Source: Halolacustris sp051744345
Lineage (GTDB): Bacteria; Actinomycetota; Humimicrobiia; Humimicrobiales; Humimicrobiaceae
Direction: 5' to 3'
NCBI GenBank assembly: GCA_051744345.1
Contig: JBNJCW010000032.1
Location: forward strand, 1-20,890
DNA: 20,890 nucleotides
The position numbers and the translations under genes are program-made. Positions 1-7,216 of the stretch are shown here, piece after piece. Under the pieces are notes generated by a model. That model saw nothing but the letters and a program-made list of their open reading frames with translations. It did no database searches and was not told the DNA's origin. Within the stretch, counting starts at the first letter, position 1. Every line of letters begins with the position of its first letter.

Positions 1-591
1 ATAGACAGCATGGTATACGTACTCCCCCTGCATTTTGAAAGGATGGCCGACAGCAGTATCTTGAATAAACCCCAGTTTACCCATATCTTTGAGATATACA
101 GGCAGGCGGTAATAGAGTTGAGGCTGGTGGTTAGGTACCTAAAGGAGCTGGGCTATCAAAAGGTAGGCTGCCTGGGGTTCAGCTTCGGGGGCTACTGCTG
201 CAGCCTGCTGGCCTGTTTTGAAAATAATACCGACTTTATAATACCCATGGCTTCCCTGGGGGATTTAGGGCCCATACTCAGGTATCTGGAAAAAGGTTTG
301 AAGCTTGAGGAGCAAAACGGCCAAACTTATGCTACCAGGATGAACCGTTACCTGGCCAAGAACCACCTTTCCCTTATAAGCCCCATCAGTTTTAAGCCGC
401 TTATTGCCAAGGAGAACATTTTATTTATCCAGGGGCTTATGGATGGGAGGACGCCTTTTGCCGGTGTGCAGAAATTCAGAAAGGTGTGGGATTATCCTCG
501 GGTGGTTTGGTATCCTTGTGATCATTTTACCTTTATTTTTTTCAACCGCCTAACTGCTAGGATTGCATCTAATTTTATAGCCAGGTTATGA
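1..591 (+). CDS. alpha/beta hydrolase family protein (5' end outside window)
   Basis: The reading frame is open to the left edge of the window, and the first in-frame ATG (position 10) lies just before what looks like the middle of a hydrolase core, so the N-terminus is probably missing. Counting from that ATG, the nucleophile elbow is G-F-S-F-G-G with Ser58. A plausible acid is Asp145 in Q-G-L-M-D-G, and the last triad member would be His172 in C-D-H-F. No signal peptide can be judged. The stop overlaps the start of lnt by ATGA, so the two are translationally coupled. The substrate is unknown: the fold is recognisable but the residues around the triad do not identify an esterase, lipase or peptidase subgroup. 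The serine hydrolase call is fairly safe; a specific function is not. Confidence 0.75.
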   Translation: MDSMVYVLPLHFERMADSSILNKPQFTHIFEIYRQAVIELRLVVRYLKELGYQKVGCLGFSFGGYCCSLLACFENNTDFIIPMASLGDLGPILRYLEKGLKLEEQNGQTYATRMNRYLAKNHLSLISPISFKPLIAKENILFIQGLMDGRTPFAGVQKFRKVWDYPRVVWYPCDHFTFIFFNRLTARIASNFIARL

Positions 592-2087
592 AGTTATATC
601 TTAAAATAATATTGGTGGTCCTCTCTGCTGGTACTGCTGCCTTGAGTTTCTACGGGGCGGGCTTTTTGGCCTGGTTTTCCCTCATTCCCTATATTTTGGC
701 CCTTTACTGGAGCCGGGGGCTGTGGGAGAGGGCAGCATATAGTTTTTTCTTCGGGCTGTTGTTTTTTGCGGGCATTACCTTCTGGTTTACCTATTATACT
801 TTCGGGCTGTGGATACCTATAATTATTCTTTTAAGCCTGTATCCTGCGGTTTTTGGGCTGACTTTCCATTTTATAACTAAAATCAGGTGGCCATATCTCC
901 AAATCATACTGGCACTGGCAGTTTGGCTGGCTATTGAATTTTTCAGGTGCAGGACTTTTATGGCTTTTCCCTGGGGAATGCTGGCTTATAGCCAATTTAG
1001 CTATATACCCCTTCTGCAGATTACGAAAGTAGCGGGGGTATACAGCCTTTCAGGAGCCATTGCCCTGTTTAATTTATGTGCTGCCTTTACCATTTTAATA
1101 TTTTTAAAAAAAGGGAAAGCAGGCTACAGGTTTATGGCCCTGGCCCTGGCAGCAGTCCTGGTTATACTGGTATTTGGGAGCATAAGCATTTATGGGTACC
1201 GGCAGGATGAAAGCAGAGAAGATGAGGGGCTTAATATAGCGCTTGTACAGACCAATATACCATTTGATGAGAAATTCCAAAAAGATCCAGGGGTACTCAT
1301 ACCCCGGCCCTACAGCGATAAAAATTATTTCAGGCCGGATACCGAGCTGGTGGTGTTTGCAGAAAGCGTGCTCTGGGGCCCTGTTTACAGGGAAAGGAAT
1401 GCTGCTTTCAGCCGCTGGGCTAAAAGGGTGGCCAGCAGAGAGGACCTTTACATTATGCTGGGCCAGATAGTCTGGGACCGGCATAAGAATTACTACAACT
1501 CTGTATTCCTGTATTCCCCCCAGCTGGAGATAGAGGGAAGATATAATAAGATACACCCCCTGCCTTTTGCCGAATACATGCCTTACCCGGATAAACTGGG
1601 GTTCTTGAGTTTCCTGAATATAGCCAAGGTTAATATAACCCCGGACAGGAGTTTTGACCTGATAGAGTACCCGGGCAAGGGTTATATAGGCACCAATATA
1701 TGTTTTGAATCAACCCTGCCCGTAATATCCAGGATATTCAGGAATAATGGGGCGGATATCCTTTTTGTTCTAACCGATGATGCCGGCTTCAGGGACAGTA
1801 TTGCATCCTGGCACCATGTTATATTTTCTGCTTTCAGGGCGGTGGAGAATAACTCCTATGTGGTTCATAGCAGCAATATGGGGGTATCGGCAGTAATCAA
1901 TCCTCTGGGAGAGATAATTCTGGATACTGAGCTGGGGGAGAGGGGGGTTTTCTATGAAACCGTATATTTAAATGGCCAAAAACCGGTATATTCAAGGATT
2001 GGGAACCTGTTCCTTTACCTTTATTTTGTATTCTCTTTCATATACCTGGTTATATATTTTATTGCCCGGCATGCAGGGAAATTATAA
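588..2087 (+). CDS. lnt: apolipoprotein N-acyltransferase
   Basis: Lnt transfers the third acyl chain to the N-terminal cysteine of lipoproteins at the periplasmic face of the inner membrane. The 499 residues have the family's layout: about 200 residues of hydrophobic helices, a nitrilase-like domain (about 215-455), and a last membrane helix (about 473-492). The nitrilase-type triad is visible as Glu259 (V-F-A-E-S), Lys321 (R-Y-N-K-I-H) and Cys372 (T-N-I-C-F-E), with the P-F-A-E-Y segment after the lysine. Length is typical (about 500 residues). The start overlaps the hydrolase stop (ATGA). Lnt is classic for Gram-negative bacteria but is also known in Actinomycetota, so it hints at the lineage without fixing it. 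Confidence 0.93.
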   Translation: MKLYLKIILVVLSAGTAALSFYGAGFLAWFSLIPYILALYWSRGLWERAAYSFFFGLLFFAGITFWFTYYTFGLWIPIIILLSLYPAVFGLTFHFITKIRWPYLQIILALAVWLAIEFFRCRTFMAFPWGMLAYSQFSYIPLLQITKVAGVYSLSGAIALFNLCAAFTILIFLKKGKAGYRFMALALAAVLVILVFGSISIYGYRQDESREDEGLNIALVQTNIPFDEKFQKDPGVLIPRPYSDKNYFRPDTELVVFAESVLWGPVYRERNAAFSRWAKRVASREDLYIMLGQIVWDRHKNYYNSVFLYSPQLEIEGRYNKIHPLPFAEYMPYPDKLGFLSFLNIAKVNITPDRSFDLIEYPGKGYIGTNICFESTLPVISRIFRNNGADILFVLTDDAGFRDSIASWHHVIFSAFRAVENNSYVVHSSNMGVSAVINPLGEIILDTELGERGVFYETVYLNGQKPVYSRIGNLFLYLYFVFSFIYLVIYFIARHAGKL

Positions 2088-2102
2088 CTATTTTTTAGGC
2101 TG

Positions 2103-2118
2103 TGATATTATAATATCA
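2103..2118. promoter_or_regulatory. 16-bp perfect palindrome containing a -10 box
   Basis: Positions 2103-2118 read TGATATTATAATATCA, which is its own reverse complement. A consensus TATAAT (2109-2114) lies inside it, about 48 bases before the ATG at 2163, and no good -35 box is visible. It is a candidate promoter for the downstream secreted-protein gene. Its full symmetry would also suit an operator, or firing in both directions. Confidence 0.4.
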
Positions 2119-2162
2119 AAAGTATCTGTGGTATTTTCCATAAAGGAAAAACGGGAATAGGA

Positions 2163-2627
2163 ATGAGCAAAATAAAATTATTTTTTATCCTTCCAGCCCT
2201 TGTATTCATACTTGTATTCTCGGCGGCGGTAGTTTGCGGCCAGTGCGGCAGCCAGGTAAGCGATGAAGACAAAATAGATGTTGACAGGGAAGCGCCTACA
2301 TCCCCGGAAACTGAAGAAACAGGGCAGGCCGAAGAAGAAAATGAGGAAAACCGGCAAGGGGTGCCAGCCATATATCTTGAGATAATTATGGGGCCCGAAT
2401 ATGCTGCTGCCGGTGATGTTTGTTTTTACAGGGTAAAGGCAGCAGTAAGCGGAGATCCGGAACCTGCAATTGAATGGAGTAGGGATGACAGCAATAGAGC
2501 CTGGGGAAAGGATATAGCCCAGGTAAACCTGAAAAGAGGCCAGACCTATACCTTAACAGCCAAGGCAACCAATTCAGTGGGGACTGCAGAGGATTTTATT
2601 ACTCTGGAATGGCAGTGCGAGCAATAG
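2163..2627 (+). CDS. secreted or membrane-anchored protein with Ig-like domain
   Basis: A 154-residue protein of unknown function. Residues 1-25 are a clear export signal: a K-I-K start followed by a long hydrophobic stretch. Cysteines follow at V-V-C-G-Q-C, but the residues before them do not make a good lipobox, so cleavage by signal peptidase I or simple anchoring is as likely as lipidation. Residues about 33-66 are a strongly acidic, Glu-rich linker. Residues about 70-152 look like a bacterial Ig-like or PKD-type beta-sandwich, with G-D-P-E-P-A-I-E-W-S-R, a Y-T-L-T-A-K-A-T-N strand and a terminal cysteine that may pair with the one in V-C-F-Y. A modest purine-rich ribosome binding site precedes the ATG. 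It is probably its own transcription unit after lnt. It may be a surface or binding protein; I do not recognise a family beyond the fold. Confidence 0.7.
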   Translation: MSKIKLFFILPALVFILVFSAAVVCGQCGSQVSDEDKIDVDREAPTSPETEETGQAEEENEENRQGVPAIYLEIIMGPEYAAAGDVCFYRVKAAVSGDPEPAIEWSRDDSNRAWGKDIAQVNLKRGQTYTLTAKATNSVGTAEDFITLEWQCEQ

Positions 2628-2657
2628 GTTAATGCTCGCCAGCATGGAGCCATGTCT

Positions 2658-3377
2658 CTAATCCACAGGATGGCCTACAGGCACTATATAAAGCGGGGTA
2701 TAACTCTCATCCAGGCTTAATGCTTCGTTTATACACTGGTCGCTGAATGCGCCAATAGGTACTGCGCCCAGATTCAAGACTGTAGCCTGCAGGAGTATAT
2801 TCTGGCAGGCATGTCCAGCTTCTATATGCACATACCTTATTCCCCTCTCTCCATATTTTACGGTAGTCCTGTCATATACAGCAGTTATTATAATGCTTAC
2901 CGGGGCTTGGGCCACTGCCTGCTGCCCCAGAGCGCAGGATGCTATCACTTGCCGAATATCTCCGCTTACTGTCCGAGCTATGCTGTGGTCCTGCGGCCGG
3001 TATTGGTATGCCCCCTCACTTTGGACCAGGTAAAGTTCCAGGGGATAGAGTGCTCCAGCTGAAGGGCTGGCCCGGAAGCCGGTTGGCTGTTGGGTTATGC
3101 CCTGTGCAGACCACAGCAGCTGTGAAATTTGCTTATTATCCAGGGGTTGGTCAGTAAAACTCCTTACCGATCTTCTTTTTTCTATAGCCTGCTCCAATGC
3201 CATCTGTCCTTCCTTGTCCGGTTCCGGAAGCATAATTTCTTCTCCCTCCGCTTCTGCCTTATTTTCTATGGGACTGCTGCTGATATACTGCCCCGCCCCT
3301 TCGATGAAGGTGCAGGAGACTGCTAAAAGCAGCATGGTTAATAAAATCACGGCTGGTGCTGTTTTTAATATTTCCAT
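2658..3377 (-). CDS. SagB-type nitroreductase family protein, predicted lipoprotein
   Basis: A 239-residue FMN-type oxidoreductase of the SagB/ThcOx nitroreductase branch. The FMN-binding start R-R-S-V-R (68-72), the P-S-A-G-A-L-Y-P-L-E signature (105-114), E-A-G-H-A (186-190) and the G-A-V-P-I-G-A-F loop (204-211) are all present. Ahead of this is an export signal ending A-V-S-C at Cys22, a plausible though not perfect lipobox, then a low-complexity linker to about residue 58. Cytoplasmic SagB proteins oxidise azolines in peptide natural products, but no cyclodehydratase or precursor peptide gene is near, so that role is not supported. It starts 15 bases after the phosphoribosyltransferase stop, so the two are probably co-transcribed. 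No good ribosome binding site precedes the ATG. Confidence 0.82.
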   Translation of the reverse strand: MEILKTAPAVILLTMLLLAVSCTFIEGAGQYISSSPIENKAEAEGEEIMLPEPDKEGQMALEQAIEKRRSVRSFTDQPLDNKQISQLLWSAQGITQQPTGFRASPSAGALYPLELYLVQSEGAYQYRPQDHSIARTVSGDIRQVIASCALGQQAVAQAPVSIIITAVYDRTTVKYGERGIRYVHIEAGHACQNILLQATVLNLGAVPIGAFSDQCINEALSLDESYTPLYIVPVGHPVD

Positions 3378-3392
3378 AGAAATAAAGGTTAT

Positions 3393-4025
3393 TTAAAATT
3401 TTTGCAATACTTCTATTACCTGGCTGTCGGTTACCTGGTAGAATTCATCATAGTAGGCTCCCACTGCTCCCAGGTAATTATAATCGCTGGGGATTTCCAG
3501 GGCTATAACTTCATCTGCTTCCTTTTTCAGGGCTTCTGCAGTACTGCGGGGAGTAACCGCTACGGCTACTATTAATTTTTTGGGATTTTCTTTTTTTAGC
3601 TGCAGTATGGCGGCTTTCATGGTAAAGCCGGTAGCAATGCCGTCATCTACTATTATTGCTGTTTTGGAACCGGCATCCAGGTGAGGCCGGTCATTAAGGT
3701 AAAATTTACGCCTTCTCCCGGCCTCTTTTTTCTGGGCTTCTATTTCTTTTTTAAGCCAGTCATCGCTTACTTCGGAGAGCTCTTGCTGGTTTGCCACCAT
3801 CTGGCCGTCTTCAGTGATGGCCGCAATGGCATATTCCGGCTGCAGGGGGTGGCCTATTTTCCTGCTTATTATAAGGTCAAGGGAGGCCCCTATATGACGG
3901 GCTATCTCTGCTGCAAGGATAACCCCTCCCCTGGGAAGCGCGTATACAATTGCATCTTCCCCCCTGTACTTTTCCAGTCTTTCTGCCAGGAGTTTTCCTG
4001 CTGCCTTTCTGTTTGTGAACCTCAT
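3393..4025 (-). CDS. phosphoribosyltransferase domain protein (COG1926 type)
   Basis: A 210-residue stand-alone type I phosphoribosyltransferase-fold protein. The PRPP-binding loop is V-D-D-G-I-A-T-G (126-133), and the Y-A-L-P-R-G-G-V segment (28-35) near the N-terminus is typical of the predicted phosphoribosyltransferases grouped as COG1926. The length matches that group. The substrate base is unknown; it is not recognisably one of the named purine, pyrimidine or nicotinate salvage enzymes. The ATG has a strong GGGGGA ribosome binding site 5 bases upstream. It is the first gene of a leftward pair with the exported nitroreductase and is divergent from endonuclease V, with a shared symmetric -10 element between them. 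Confidence 0.85.
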   Translation of the reverse strand: MRFTNRKAAGKLLAERLEKYRGEDAIVYALPRGGVILAAEIARHIGASLDLIISRKIGHPLQPEYAIAAITEDGQMVANQQELSEVSDDWLKKEIEAQKKEAGRRRKFYLNDRPHLDAGSKTAIIVDDGIATGFTMKAAILQLKKENPKKLIVAVAVTPRSTAEALKKEADEVIALEIPSDYNYLGAVGAYYDEFYQVTDSQVIEVLQKF

Positions 4026-4050
4026 GGCTATCCCCCTTCTTTCAATATTC

Positions 4051-4059
4051 TATTATAAT
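4051..4059. promoter_or_regulatory. divergent promoter region with symmetric -10 element
   Basis: The 69-base gap between the leftward phosphoribosyltransferase (ATG 4025) and the rightward endonuclease V (TTG 4095) holds TATTATAAT. It contains TATAAT on the plus strand (4054-4059) and, overlapping, TATAAT on the minus strand (4057-4052). Both placements leave leaders long enough for the visible ribosome binding sites. The -35 matches are weak in both directions (TTTAGT on the minus strand with 17-bp spacing). Confidence 0.5.
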
Positions 4060-4094
4060 TAATAAATGATTTAAACTAAAGAGGGTGAATATTA

Positions 4095-4739
4095 TTGGAA
4101 CACAGCTGGGACATTGATTACAAACAGGCAGTAAAGCTGCAAAAGGAGCTGGCAGCCAGGATACTTTTAAAGGATGGTTACGGCCAGGTAAACAGGATTG
4201 CCGGGGTGGATGTAAGGGTAAAGGCTGGCCATCTATATTGTGCTGTACTGGTTTTTTACTATCCGGAGCTGGCCATACTGGAGAAAAAATCTGTTGCCTT
4301 AAAAGCAACCTACCCCTATATTCCCGGTATGTTAAGTTTCCGGGAAGGGCCGGCAGTGCTTAAATGCTTTAAGAATCTTAAAACCACACCCCAGCTTGTC
4401 TTTTTTGACGGCAATGGGTACATGCACCCCCGGAGGTTAGGCCTGGCATCACATATGGGCCTGCTTTTAGACCTGCCTTCCATAGGGGTTGCAAAGTCAA
4501 AGCTGCTGGGCAGTTTTAAGGAGCCTGGCCAGAGAAAGGGCAGCTTTAGCCCGGTAGAAGACAACGGACAGGTGATAGGGGCAGCCCTCCGGACCAGGGA
4601 TGGCACAAAACCGGTTTTTGTTTCCTGCGGACACAGGATCTGCCTTGATTCAGCTATAAGGTTTACCCTGGCCGTAAGCAAATATAGAATCCCCGAGCCT
4701 ACCAGGCAGGCCCACAACTGGCTTAAGGAGGCTTTTTAA
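4095..4739 (+). CDS. nfi: endonuclease V
   Basis: Endonuclease V cuts DNA (and in some lineages RNA) one phosphodiester 3' of deoxyinosine, starting repair of deaminated adenine. All hallmarks are present: Asp39 in A-G-V-D-V, the Y-I-P-G wedge (75-78) followed by F-R-E with Glu84, Asp105 in F-F-D-G-N-G, H-P-R-R (111-114), and Lys134 in G-V-A-K-S-K. Asp39, Glu84 and Asp105 correspond to the metal-binding residues known from the Thermotoga maritima enzyme. The 214-residue length is normal. The start is TTG: an in-frame TGA lies three codons upstream, no ATG is available before the conserved region, and GAGGGTG lies 7 bases before the TTG. Confidence 0.95.
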   Translation: MEHSWDIDYKQAVKLQKELAARILLKDGYGQVNRIAGVDVRVKAGHLYCAVLVFYYPELAILEKKSVALKATYPYIPGMLSFREGPAVLKCFKNLKTTPQLVFFDGNGYMHPRRLGLASHMGLLLDLPSIGVAKSKLLGSFKEPGQRKGSFSPVEDNGQVIGAALRTRDGTKPVFVSCGHRICLDSAIRFTLAVSKYRIPEPTRQAHNWLKEAF

Positions 4740-4757
4740 TATTCATAAAGAAAATCC

Positions 4758-4782
4758 TAATAAAAGCAAATGCTTATTATTA
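4758..4782. repeat. imperfect inverted repeat downstream of endonuclease V
   Basis: The left arm TAATAAAAGCA (4758-4768) and right arm TGCTTATTATTA (4771-4782) are reverse complements except for one inserted base, separated by AA. It follows the endonuclease V stop and precedes the ROK remnant. It could be an old operator of the lost regulator or a weak transcript-end structure. The loop is too short for a classic terminator, and no G+C-rich stem or T-run is present. Confidence 0.3.
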
Positions 4783-4786
4783 GTAG

Positions 4787-5287
4787 TTGCCATTAGAAGA
4801 TATTTTTAACTGTATCCTTATTCTACACTATGAAAACCTAAAAGGGAGGAATAAAAATCTTGGCTATTTTGAGGCCCGGTGTGATGTAAAAAAAATTGAA
4901 GAGGCAGCCAGTGACTATTACAGGGATGCTGGTAAAATAAAGGAATTCCTGCCGTTCAGTGAGATTGCCCGGCAATACAGGGAGGACTTAAACTTTAAAG
5001 CCCTGATAAATGATAGGATAATAAAGACACTTGCACTGGGCATATCTACAATAATCGTGGTTCTGGATCCTGAAATAGTGGTTATAAATGGAGAAGTTAC
5101 AGAAATGGGCAATGAATTTTTAGAGGTGTTAAAACAGGAGATCTACAGCATCACTCCCTACAAGAGGGAGATTGTCTTTTCTAAATTGAAAAGAAAGGCA
5201 GGGATTTACGGGGCTGTCAAGAATGGATTAAATCATATAGATAAATTTATATATGAAAATCCCAATGAATTTTTTAAGATACGATAA
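4787..5287 (+). pseudogene. ROK-family protein remnant (C-terminal part only)
   Basis: This 166-codon frame resembles only the C-terminal part of ROK-family sugar kinases and NagC/XylR-type repressors. It has a G-Y-F-E-A segment where the family has its G-C-L-E zinc-site end, the L-D-P-E-I-V-V-I-N-G strand (93-102) and the final A-G-I-Y-G-A-V helix (138-144). The winged helix, the ATP-binding D-x-G-G-T part and most of the Cys-rich zinc motif are absent: roughly 230 residues are missing. A TAG stop lies immediately before the first possible start (TTG 4787), which has no ribosome binding site, and endonuclease V ends only 47 bases upstream. The stretch looks more AT-rich than its neighbours. 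I read it as a decayed fragment; a short functional protein is possible but less likely. Confidence 0.65.
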
Positions 5288-5549
5288 AAATAAAGCCCAA
5301 GAAGTATTACCGTGTATAACGCAGCTATAATCGGTTTTTGCAGCAGGTTTTTTAAGTTAAAGATAACGTTTTTAAATATTTGCATCCTTAAATGGTAGAA
5401 TTCTGCCGGATTCCTGAGGCAATGCTACTTTCAGTCTGTGCAAAGATAGATATTTTTATTTTAAAAAATTACAGGTATAATAAACATATTTGGCAAGGTT
5501 TATTATATTTTATGCTCTCTGTTTTAAATTATTAATTACAATCTATAAT
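5288..5549. other. AT-rich intergenic stretch
   Basis: These 262 bases between the ROK remnant and the ComF-like gene hold no convincing coding frame, RNA gene or terminator. TACAAT (5537-5542) ends 7 bases before the ATG at 5550, and TATAAT (5544-5549) directly abuts it. The first would place a transcription start at or next to the ATG, giving a leaderless message, but no convincing -35 box is seen. Confidence 0.4.
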
Positions 5550-6131
5550 ATGGAACTAAATCCTATCCCCCTTAAAGGCAACTGGGAAAAAGGCTGGGCA
5601 CTGGATTTGAATACAATCCGCCAGGATACCAAGGAAAATGACCTGGTGCTTGTAAAGCGGACCGAAATTGGTGAGCATCTTTACCAGCTTAAATATTTCG
5701 ACAATACCAAAGAGGTAGAGACACTGGGTGACGCGGCTGCTGATTTCATAATGGAGAATATAATGAAATTTGGTGTCTCCGTTATTATACCTGTCCCTCC
5801 CTCCAAGCTGGACAGAAGCTTTCAGCCGGTTTTCAAACTGGCAGAGTATTTAGGCAAAAAGCTGGGCATTGGTATTGATTTTGATTATCTGTTAAAGACC
5901 GAGCATACCCCCCAGCTGTTAAACATAAAAGAGGGATCCAGGAGAAAAGAGATACTGGATGGCATATTTAAGGTAAAAGATGACCGTTACCAGGGGAAGG
6001 GTGTACTGCTATTTGATGACCTTTACAGTTCAGGAGAGACCCTAAAGGCTGTCACCAGCACCCTTCTTGCTGAAGGCGGGGTTGCCGATGTGTTTGTGTT
6101 GACCATTGCTAAAACCAGGGTAAACCGTTAA
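5550..6131 (+). CDS. ComF-like phosphoribosyltransferase
   Basis: A 193-residue phosphoribosyltransferase-fold protein of the ComF type. The N-terminus has the pattern L-K-G-N-W-E-K-G-W-A-L-D, then R-T-E-I-G-E-H-L-Y-Q-L-K-Y, which I associate with a ComF-related group lacking the usual zinc finger. It is followed by I-I-P-V-P-P-S-K (79-86), T-P-Q-L (120-123) and the PRPP loop F-D-D-L-Y-S-S-G-E-T (145-154). I chose ATG 5550 because the conserved part begins there; a longer frame from TTG 5490 would add 20 residues resembling translated AT-rich spacer. ComF proteins are linked to DNA uptake in competent bacteria, but the biochemical role is unsettled and no competence genes are nearby. It appears to be transcribed alone. 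Confidence 0.82.
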   Translation: MELNPIPLKGNWEKGWALDLNTIRQDTKENDLVLVKRTEIGEHLYQLKYFDNTKEVETLGDAAADFIMENIMKFGVSVIIPVPPSKLDRSFQPVFKLAEYLGKKLGIGIDFDYLLKTEHTPQLLNIKEGSRRKEILDGIFKVKDDRYQGKGVLLFDDLYSSGETLKAVTSTLLAEGGVADVFVLTIAKTRVNR

Positions 6132-6301
6132 CTGGATTCTTCCATGCTAATCTCAATTATATTTCAGGCGCAGTTTCCTGCATTACTTTTTAAAGAATTT
6201 TTAAGCCTGGCCCTTCTGACTGGTTCTGGTTACAGGCTGCATATTTTAAAAGAATCTTCAGGCCTTAATCTGTTTTTTTATTTAATGAAATTATCTTACA
6301 A

Positions 6302-6307
6302 TATAAT
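6302..6307 (+). promoter_or_regulatory. candidate -10 box upstream of the polynucleotide kinase gene
   Basis: The 218-base gap 6132-6349 contains a perfect TATAAT here, which would give a leader of about 35 bases to the ATG at 6350. The -35 region (a TTTAAT-like hexamer at 17-bp spacing) is a weak match. I see no other feature in the gap. Confidence 0.35.
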
Positions 6308-6349
6308 TACACCATTTATTGCGGCATTGGCAATTGAAGGGCAGAAACC

Positions 6350-7216
6350 ATGGAAGGGTCTAAGTATTACAACCGGCTTTTGGAGAAACTGTCAACAAAG
6401 AAAGGAATTGTGTTTCTGCTGGGCCATTCTGACAGCGGAAAGACAACCTTTTGTGCAAAGCTGATAAGCCGTGCCCTGGACAGGAGCAAAAGCGCAGCGC
6501 TGGTAGACAGTGATGTAGGCCAGTCTACGGTAGGACCTCCTTCCTGTATAGGGGCTCAGGTATTTACTGCTGGAGATAAGGCAAATAAAGTAGGAGAAAA
6601 TTTCTGGCAGCTCTACTTTGTGGGCTCAACCTCGCCCAGGGGGAATTTTCTTCCCATGGTTACCGGTACCTATAGCCTGGCCAGGAGGTGCTTGGAAAAA
6701 GCCGGCCTGGTAATTATAGATACCACCGGCCTGGTTCAGGGAGATTACGGCCAGGCGTTAAAATATCATAAGATCAATCTTATATCACCAAGGTACCTGG
6801 TGCTTTTTGAAAAAGGAGAAGAGCTTGTACCCTATAAGGAAATATTTTTAAATCTAAAAAATATCAATGTATGTTGTCTGGAGATGGGAAAGGGGCTCAA
6901 CCAGAAAAGTTCTGAGCAAAGGGCAATGTACAGGCAGGAAAAATTTTTCCAGTATTTTAAGGCAGGCAGGCAGGTATCGCTTCAGCCAAGAAAGCTGGGA
7001 AGCTTTCCGCCGTTAAGCCGGTTACTTAAAAGGATAAAAAAATTCAGCCTTTTAGGCTTGTGCAACCAGGATGGGGGTATGCTGGGATTGGGTATTTTCC
7101 TGGGTTTAGGAAATGAAGGGGATTTGAGGGTTTATACTCCGGTAGCAAATGTATCAGAAGTAAGATTTATTTTGCTGGGCAGGATTAAAATAACTACAAG
7201 GGGGAAGCAATTATGA
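6350..7216 (+). CDS. Clp1/Grc3-type polynucleotide 5'-kinase
   Basis: A 288-residue P-loop ATPase of the Clp1/Grc3/NOL9 polynucleotide kinase family, whose eukaryotic and archaeal members phosphorylate RNA or DNA 5'-hydroxyl ends. Motifs in order: Walker A G-H-S-D-S-G-K-T-T (25-33); V-D-S-D-V-G-Q-S-T (52-60), the counterpart of the family's D-x-D-x-G-Q; S-T-S-P-R-G (93-98), matching the T-S-P substrate loop; and D-T-T-G-L-V-Q-G (124-131), matching the family's N-T-x-G-W-x-x-G. The region after about 180 is a divergent C-terminal domain. GAAGG lies 9 bases before the ATG. The stop overlaps the Sir2 start by ATGA, so the pair is translationally coupled. Kinase activity is inferred; the natural substrate in a bacterium is unknown. 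Confidence 0.85.
   Translation: MEGSKYYNRLLEKLSTKKGIVFLLGHSDSGKTTFCAKLISRALDRSKSAALVDSDVGQSTVGPPSCIGAQVFTAGDKANKVGENFWQLYFVGSTSPRGNFLPMVTGTYSLARRCLEKAGLVIIDTTGLVQGDYGQALKYHKINLISPRYLVLFEKGEELVPYKEIFLNLKNINVCCLEMGKGLNQKSSEQRAMYRQEKFFQYFKAGRQVSLQPRKLGSFPPLSRLLKRIKKFSLLGLCNQDGGMLGLGIFLGLGNEGDLRVYTPVANVSEVRFILLGRIKITTRGKQL

Noticed and set aside
1104..1556. Antisense frame of 150 codons within lnt
   Set aside because: It lies entirely over conserved lnt sequence, including part of the catalytic domain, and shows no family resemblance or ribosome binding site.
2632..2645. ATGCT/AGCAT hairpin between the convergent Ig-like and SagB genes
   Set aside because: A 5-bp stem with a 4-nt loop and no T-run on either strand is too weak to call a terminator.
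6144..6464. Plus-strand frame of 106 codons before and into the polynucleotide kinase gene
   Set aside because: Its second part overlaps the kinase P-loop region in another frame, its first part is low-information hydrophobic sequence, and no ribosome binding site precedes it.
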